Assembly: GCA_944350065.1 (NCBI GenBank)
Contig: CALVOD010000016.1
Span: 1-19,355, forward strand
Length of the DNA stretch: 19,355 bases
From: an uncultured Clostridia bacterium
Lineage (GTDB): Bacteria > Bacillota > Clostridia > Christensenellales > DTU072
Reading direction: 5' to 3'
This document shows positions 18,001 to 19,355 of this stretch, one piece after another. Numbering within the stretch: position 1 is the first letter of the stretch; every line of letters starts with the position of its first letter. The notes under the pieces were generated by a model that did no database searches, was not told the DNA's origin, and was given only the letters and a program-made list of their open reading frames with translations. Both the position numbers and the translations under genes were made by a program.

Positions 18001-19355
18001 CTTTCGTAACCGGCAAAGCCCGCGTTGGAAGGCGTGCTTTCGGTGCCTTCTTCGGTGCCTTCTTCGGTCGTGGCGCCGTCGGAGCCGTTGAGGAAGTTGC
18101 CTTCGGAATCGGTCACTCCGTAGATGGTGAGAATGTCGTGGAAGATGAAGTCGTACACGTTGTCGATACGTACGGCTTGGATATTGAAGCACTCCGCATT
18201 GAGATATAACGCGCGGTCAATATAATATGCGGAGAGCACTTCTTTGTACTTGGTGACACCGTCGTAAACGGCGGTTTCGTTACGGTCGCGCAGAACGACG
18301 GAGAAATTGGTGTCGTAGAACAGACCGTTGTCTATAATGTCGGTGAGGTTGATATTGCCTTCGAATTCGAGCGTGTAGTGATTGCTCAGCGTGCTGAGAA
18401 GCTGTATCACGGGCGCGAGACCGAGACCGTTGATCATTTCCACGGTGGAATTGACGGAGCCGTCGTCGTTAACGCCCAATTGCGCGAGCAGGCTGCTGAG
18501 GGTTTCGTCGAGACCGAACTTGGTGCCGTTCACTCCGGTGATGTCGAAGTCGAGCGAGAAGCTCGCGTAAACGGTCTGCAGGTTGGCGGACAACGCGTAG
18601 GATTCGGGGTTGAAGTTCCTGTCGGCAAGGGTTACGTTCTCCGCGGATGAGTCTGCAAAATCCGCCGAAATCTCGTTGATGGTCGCGCCTACCTGATAGT
18701 TGCCGGCTTCGATGACGAGGGACAGAAGGTCTTTCTTCGCTTCGTCGAGCACGGGATCGTCCCAATACTGCGACAGGCTGTCGAGTCTCGCCATTATTCC
18801 AAGCTGCAACATAAAGTTATTGTTGAGCGTTTCGCCCACGAGGGTGCCGAGGCTCTTGCCGCCGAAATCCACGCCGATACCGTCGAGCACGCCGAACAGC
18901 AACGCGCCCATAAGCTCCATGACAACGCCGGACTTGTTGCCGAGCATTATCTTGAGGTAAGGAATGAGGTCGCCGCCGGTGAGTTCGTCGCCGTCTGCAT
19001 TCATCGGACCTGCCGCGGACGCGTTGGCGGGAGTGACGTCGTTATTGAGATCGTCGTCATCGTCGTCGGGATAATAGCCGCCGATATCGGTGCCGAACAG
19101 ATCCATTATCGCTTTGAGCGCTTTTTCTATACGCACCTTTTCGACTCCGATTATCGAGCCGTCGATATAAGCGGTGCCGTCCACGTAATAGAGACTGAGA
19201 TAATCGATTCCGCGTTCGGTCTTATAGACGATATTGTCCTCGGTGCTGAGCGACGTATCGATGACTTGCTTCTCCACTTCGAAGCCGAGGCTTACCTTGA
19301 GCTCCGCCGCCACGAGCAGATAATTGATATCGCCGGTGGCTACGAGTTGCAGGAG
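1..19355 (-). CDS. Giant multidomain, probably cell-surface protein (partial at both ends, at least 6,451 residues)
   Basis: One minus-strand frame stays open across the entire window; I checked every triplet from 19355 to 3 and found no TAA, TAG or TGA in register. The start lies beyond 19355 and the stop beyond position 1. Residues 1-3160 are tandem unrecognised modules joined by acidic Asn-Ala linkers. Residues about 3160-3830 hold an amphipathic helical stretch and carboxypeptidase-regulatory-like domains. Residues about 3830-4135 are helical and partly hydrophobic. Residues about 4480-6451 are Ig-like repeats with three inserted small modules. Cysteine is very rare (about a dozen seen) and Asp, Asn, Tyr and Thr are abundant, as is usual for secreted bacterial adhesin-like proteins. 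No enzymatic motif was recognised. A surface or extracellular role is inferred from architecture; no signal peptide, LPXTG or SLH region is in view. Specific function is unknown. Confidence 0.93.
1508..1817 (-). other. Inserted small alpha+beta module, copy 3 (W-P form)
   Basis: Residues about 5847-5950. LGRLTVVAIAKGNNG is followed by KKEWPSALYNWSATTEYAKL, then INDVYYILYRGNTSYEAASA and LTKNGYSES. The W-P pair, Y-Y-I-L-Y-R-G-N-T strand and the helix ending L-T-K-N-G-Y align with copies 1 and 2. It lies between Ig-like repeats, again replacing a simple inter-repeat join. Confidence 0.6.
3770..4081 (-). other. Inserted small alpha+beta module, copy 2 (W-P form)
   Basis: Residues about 5093-5196. 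GTMIVAFYGEGVGK leads to TTTWPTDKVKAFGSVSAY. RLYVVLTGVSETEFAVYSSR and LALAG follow. The W-P pair, the Y-V-V-L-x-G-V-S strand and the E-F-x-x-Y-x-x-x-L-x-x-x-G helix match the module best. It sits between two Ig-like repeats. Confidence 0.6.
4558..4866 (-). other. Inserted small alpha+beta module, copy 1
   Basis: Residues about 4831-4933. The strand EMIIAVAG is followed by GEIELGTLTTVAGLIARYGE, then ITYIVYSGVELAAFKAYQDH and CKTLGLESI. The pattern strand - Y-I-V-Y-S-G-V - helix with F-x-x-Y - L-x-L recurs in the two other copies. It resembles small domains of Bacillota lipoproteins that carry a W-P motif and a Y-x-x-x-L-x-x-x-G helix, although this copy lacks W-P. Confidence 0.55.
5950..6954 (-). 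other. Unrecognised mixed domain between helical region and Ig-like array
   Basis: About 335 residues (4135-4469) without a recognised family. It includes QQETVYATLWDNPEDWKGAY, a beta-rich part with GGDISVEINQRSTNVKDL, an alpha+beta part with SAVDTLLDRIVLFLNGASY, and a Tyr/Asn-rich part with VIINDYRYERNENGVVVSYL. The frame is intact and composition matches the rest of the protein, so it belongs to the same gene. Confidence 0.5.
6955..7140 (-). other. Strongly hydrophobic helical stretch in mid-protein
   Basis: Residues about 4073-4134 contain MVPSLINFILFWALGSHLGD, then STIINLIQLVAYQIDILL and ATRLVSHLLPF. The first segment has about 14 hydrophobic residues in a row broken only by Asn, compatible with a transmembrane or buried helix. 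With the Gly/Ala-rich helix upstream it suggests a helical, possibly membrane-associated domain. A soluble helical bundle is equally possible. Confidence 0.5.
7525..7683 (-). other. Gly/Ala-rich amphipathic helix region
   Basis: Residues about 3892-3944 read as repeated small-residue helix: VLNAVINTAKGQATSAIANA, then IANAIGGVGGTIVSEIAKRG and IGALLGYAGG. Ala, Ile and Gly dominate, with a few Lys and Arg. This resembles membrane-interacting or tightly packed helical hairpins and contrasts with the beta-rich sequence on both sides. No named family is recognised. Confidence 0.5.
7870..8250 (-). other. Divergent regulatory-like/beta-sandwich domain 4
   Basis: Residues about 3703-3829 contain YTGVEVWLEVNGRTV, then LNSDGSFSIDWLANDVEYLL followed by KLRSTEYENMDIG. 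The S-D-G-S-F-S-I turn and the following Y-x-L-x-L strand resemble the second half of a carboxypeptidase-regulatory-like domain. The long segment between the two halves is atypical. Between domains 3 and 4 (about 8250-8700) lies an unrecognised alpha+beta stretch with DVNYVVYEYASATAMKAAMS. Confidence 0.45.
8700..9060 (-). other. Divergent regulatory-like/beta-sandwich domain 3
   Basis: Residues about 3433-3552 start with PPITLKPYQQAVFNDIVINV, a typical closing strand of a regulatory-like domain. They then show PIANADVYIYDD, which matches the P-x-x-A-x-V-x-(I/V) core strand, followed by VPVEVNFTLYGQSHKMEL. The sequence is beta-rich and follows domain 2 directly, but the G-x-Y-x-F turn is missing, so the family call is tentative. 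Confidence 0.45.
9121..9362 (-). other. Carboxypeptidase-regulatory-like domain 2
   Basis: Residues about 3332-3412 give the cleanest copy: YGVLTGKVIDNEGKPVEGAT, then VTISVPNVRSYTATTNAQGV and YTFNNVVAATYRISVEKSDY. All hallmarks of the family are present: G-K-V-x-D-x-x-G-K-P-V-x-G-A-x-V, T-x-x-x-G-x-Y-x-F, and A-x-T-Y-x-(I/V)-x-V. It is adjacent to domain 1 in a tandem pair. Non-enzymatic, presumably structural or ligand-binding. Confidence 0.9.
9420..9655 (-). other. Carboxypeptidase-regulatory-like domain 1
   Basis: Residues about 3234-3312 show the usual plan of this beta-sandwich family. An opening G-x-(I/V) strand (GSLYGNIS) is followed by PVVGATVQLVSADYEYVGTT, then DAYGDYMFVNIAPLTYTMNL. 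The signature is G-A-x-V, a T-x-x-x-G-x-Y/F turn and a P-x-x-Y-x-(L/V) strand. These domains are non-catalytic and occur in secreted proteins as structural or binding units. It directly precedes a second copy. Confidence 0.85.
9655..9945 (-). other. Amphipathic/hydrophobic helical stretch before the regulatory-like domains
   Basis: Residues about 3138-3234 contain several helix-like segments: IIKEVAGWLLKTIVGAINAT, ITDIMWGLIGDYISDWIATM and LYLPSLLASMATPLGGIA. They are rich in Trp, Ile, Leu and Gly, and separate the module array from the beta-sandwich domains. No family is recognised. The segments could be a membrane-associated hinge or the hydrophobic core of a helical domain. Confidence 0.5.
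9880..10824 (-). repeat. Module 8, last and degenerate (putative hairpin copy 9)
   Basis: Opens with LLKILLTNEELTINPNIAIV (about 10740-10800). Strands NLRVKLDQKGNYINVGV and helix LTLTTLLQNVLDTI follow. The expected hairpin position holds IHLSLANILVLDLSGI (about 9925-9975), which keeps the hydrophobic pattern and the D-L-S-G but lacks the tyrosines. The module is not followed by an acidic linker and runs straight into an amphipathic helical region. Confidence 0.55.
10925..11724 (-). repeat. Module 7 (hairpin copy 8)
   Basis: Opens with SIAITGALLYSLIYNIGG (about 11615-11670). Strands KIGYSEEDGVSGIIIRLTDD and LSLEIEARVR follow, then a helix with LEAVETLLQNLLGM. The pair LVFTIGLSVYADLANLDNTT precedes the hairpin TIIGVYYINGKVYVDLSGLG (about 11043-11100). 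It closes with LVGILNSFLG. This is the clearest consensus copy. The linker at about 10825-10925 contains ASNASGN, LSNASEV and QNAP. Confidence 0.77.
11841..13680 (-). repeat. Module 6, enlarged by an insertion (hairpin copy 7)
   Basis: About twice the usual length (roughly 610 residues). It opens with AISIVVARTALQTILAEVLN (about 13625-13685) and strands LTLRFGLDYQEP. An extra block of about 370 residues follows at about 12400-13500, rich in Tyr and Asp, with LRYIVYYPRSTFG and VYYLFYDPLDYYYF. The usual plan then resumes: KWEFELNSEIFID, a helix with MSELISTIATLIGG, strands IGFSVRGYIDFSD and MRLQLEMTYNG, and the hairpin LITYVGG ... TIYADLGGLGF (about 11910-12005). The linker at about 11725-11840 contains ASNASAPEAPEADDD. 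Confidence 0.7.
13880..14939 (-). repeat. Module 5 with an EF-hand-like loop (hairpin copy 6)
   Basis: Opens with FALMVTNELLVAFVDTLADI (about 14790-14850). Strands VSIQLNIT and WRFNLGLDITLAAEL follow. The pair GDVTLRIKADVKLADL leads into an EF-hand-like loop (see separate entry). The hairpin has a longer turn than the others: FGLYVVGS ... LRLYMSMGAL (about 14060-14150). The module closes with LNLNLTKLLDSLGGTLG. The linker at about 13680-13880 is the longest and most acidic, and contains TPSNAPANADG. Confidence 0.75.
14151..14186 (-). other. EF-hand-like calcium-binding loop in module 5
   Basis: Residues 1724-1735 read DADGDGQLDVKE. This fits the canonical 12-residue EF-hand loop: Asp at positions 1, 3, 5 and 9, Gly at 6, a hydrophobic Leu at 8 and Glu at 12. 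Such loops bind calcium in EF-hand and dockerin-type proteins. No clear flanking E/F helix pair is seen, and the loop sits between a strand and the hairpin, so it resembles isolated calcium loops of bacterial surface proteins more than a paired EF-hand domain. Confidence 0.6.
14971..15009 (-). repeat. Tandem 9-nt repeat encoding Gly-Ser-Gln units
   Basis: Four copies of a 9-nt unit plus a partial copy are seen on the plus strand (tgcgagcct, tgcgaaccc, tgcgagccc, tgcgaaccc, tgc). On the coding strand they give QGSQGSQGSQGSQ inside the linker after module 4. The period is a multiple of three, so changes in copy number would lengthen or shorten the linker without breaking the frame. Confidence 0.9.
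15062..16050 (-). repeat. Module 4 (hairpin copy 5)
   Basis: Opens with GLLLTVTFEMINAVLKLVGV (about 15880-15940). Long strands including IAELNLNFAFDLARLF and AIIIELVLQYTIID follow. The hairpin is KLLRLYMVDDVVYAGLEIFD (about 15130-15190), and the module ends with LNLTNTIRDLLYDAF. The linker at about 14940-15061 is acidic, holds four Gly-Ser-Gln repeats and ends with NAPANAT. Confidence 0.75.
16139..16921 (-). repeat. Module 3 (hairpin copy 4)
   Basis: Opens with HGLALYVTETAVNSLLRAF (about 16820-16875). Strands around FEVELGVDGG and IVIEIQGYVYI follow. The hairpin is FDLILSYVEDNLYLDLSSIG (about 16185-16245), and the closing helix is MPKMQNIINFLI. The following linker (about 16050-16138) is the least acidic of the set, but still carries LQNAPD. 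Confidence 0.75.
17046..17969 (-). repeat. Module 2 (hairpin copy 3)
   Basis: Opens with the helix around GFMIGIGTAALFGVLTAIGG (about 17855-17915). Strands such as PVVGLSTTLYIDVAA follow, then a helix with LTSLLGGLINVSLSLLLEIM. The paired strands LEVELLVNIPLRNWRGIEVQ precede the hairpin KLVQANLHNSTMYIDLTPV (about 17125-17181). It closes with VVEVLEALLG. The linker at about 16922-17045 contains PSNASGPSNAPG. Confidence 0.75.
18041..18070 (-). repeat. Tandem 12-nt repeat in linker 2 (Thr-Glu-Glu-Gly units)
   Basis: Two identical 12-nt units (plus strand cggtgccttctt) followed by a partial third encode TTEEGTEEGTES in the acidic linker after module 1. Like the Gly-Ser-Gln repeat, it is in frame and lies in a linker, consistent with linkers growing by slippage. 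Confidence 0.75.
18121..18969 (-). repeat. Module 1 (hairpin copy 2)
   Basis: Starts with the hydrophobic helix region SGVVMELMGALLFGVLDGIG (about 18860-18930). Amphipathic strands such as YALSANLQTVYASFSLDFDI and a helix with VIQLLSTLS follow. The hairpin is VLSAYYIDRALYLNAE (about 18190-18240), and the module closes with YDFIFHDILTIYG. The linker at about 17970-18120 is rich in Thr, Glu and Gly and contains TPSNAGF. Confidence 0.72.
19081..19355 (-). repeat. Module 0, C-terminal part only (hairpin copy 1)
   Basis: Only the end of this module is in the window (residues 1-92). It shows amphipathic strands, then the hairpin LSLYYVDGTAYIDGSIIG (about 19146-19199). The closing helix ends in AIMDLFG. 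The linker at about 18970-19080 carries six consecutive Asp, then TPANASAAG. Its N-terminal helix lies beyond the right edge. Confidence 0.72.

Larger units (their letters stand above)
9880..19355 (-). repeat. Tandem array of degenerate N-terminal modules (residues 1-3160)
   Basis: Nine copies of a Tyr-rich beta hairpin and eight copies of a post-linker hydrophobic helix recur in fixed order. The order per module is: hydrophobic helix; several long beta strands with alternating hydrophobic residues; a helix with an L-L-x-x-L-L-G flavour; a two-strand unit often containing N-L-x-L-x-(V/I); then a hairpin of the form L-x-x-Y-x-x-x-x-x-Y-x-D-L. A short helix and an acidic linker close the module. 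Linker centres fall near 19030, 18050, 16980, 16090, 15000, 13780, 11780 and 10870, a period of about 0.9-1.2 kb except for one 2 kb unit. Copies are diverged, so this is an old protein repeat and not a DNA repeat. I do not recognise the family. Confidence 0.8.

Noticed and set aside
10825..19080. N-A-S/T motifs as N-glycosylation sequons
   Set aside because: Many copies are N-A-P or N-A-G, which are not sequons, and nothing in the window indicates a bacterial N-glycosylation system.
1..19355. RNA genes, CRISPR arrays, insertion sequences, promoters or terminators
   Set aside because: None seen. The window is fully occupied by one coding frame, and the only short tandem repeats are in frame and encode linker residues.

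Overview
The whole window lies inside one giant protein-coding gene on the minus strand. I read every in-register triplet of that strand, from position 19355 down to 3, and found no stop codon. That gives 6,451 consecutive sense codons, with the true start beyond the right edge and the true stop beyond the left edge. There is no intergenic sequence, and I see no RNA gene, promoter, terminator, CRISPR array or mobile element. All long plus-strand reading frames lie codon-on-codon antisense to this gene and are artefacts. Residue n below is numbered from position 19355, so n = (19358 - p)/3.

Layout in protein order (right to left). (1) About 19355-9880: a tandem array of degenerate modules of about 260-350 residues. 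Each runs from a hydrophobic helix through long amphipathic beta strands, a leucine-rich helix and a tyrosine-rich beta hairpin to a closing helix. An acidic, Gly/Ser/Asn-rich linker carrying an N-A-(S/T/P/G) motif separates each module from the next. I count nine hairpins and eight linkers, and I do not recognise the module family. (2) About 9880-7870: an amphipathic helical stretch, then carboxypeptidase-regulatory-like beta-sandwich domains (two clear, two weaker). (3) About 7870-6950: an alpha-helical region with a Gly/Ala-rich helix and a strongly hydrophobic stretch, unusual in mid-protein. (4) About 6950-5950: unrecognised sequence. (5) About 5950-1: an array of Ig-like beta-sandwich repeats marked by a recurring (D/N)-P-(Y/F/L) motif. 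It is interrupted three times by a small alpha+beta module with a 'Y-x-Gly ... Y ... L ... G' signature.

The composition is acidic, rich in Asn, Asp, Tyr and Thr, and very poor in Cys. With beta-sandwich arrays and flexible acidic linkers, this points to a secreted or cell-surface bacterial protein. The organism is probably an uncultivated bacterium of moderate GC. A gut-type Bacillota (Clostridia) lineage is my best guess from style alone, with low confidence. Signal peptide, wall anchor and neighbouring genes are outside the window, so anchoring and partners cannot be judged.

The most novel element is the N-terminal module array. Its amphipathic strands and helices make a lipid- or hydrophobic-ligand-binding fold worth testing, but that is a hypothesis only.
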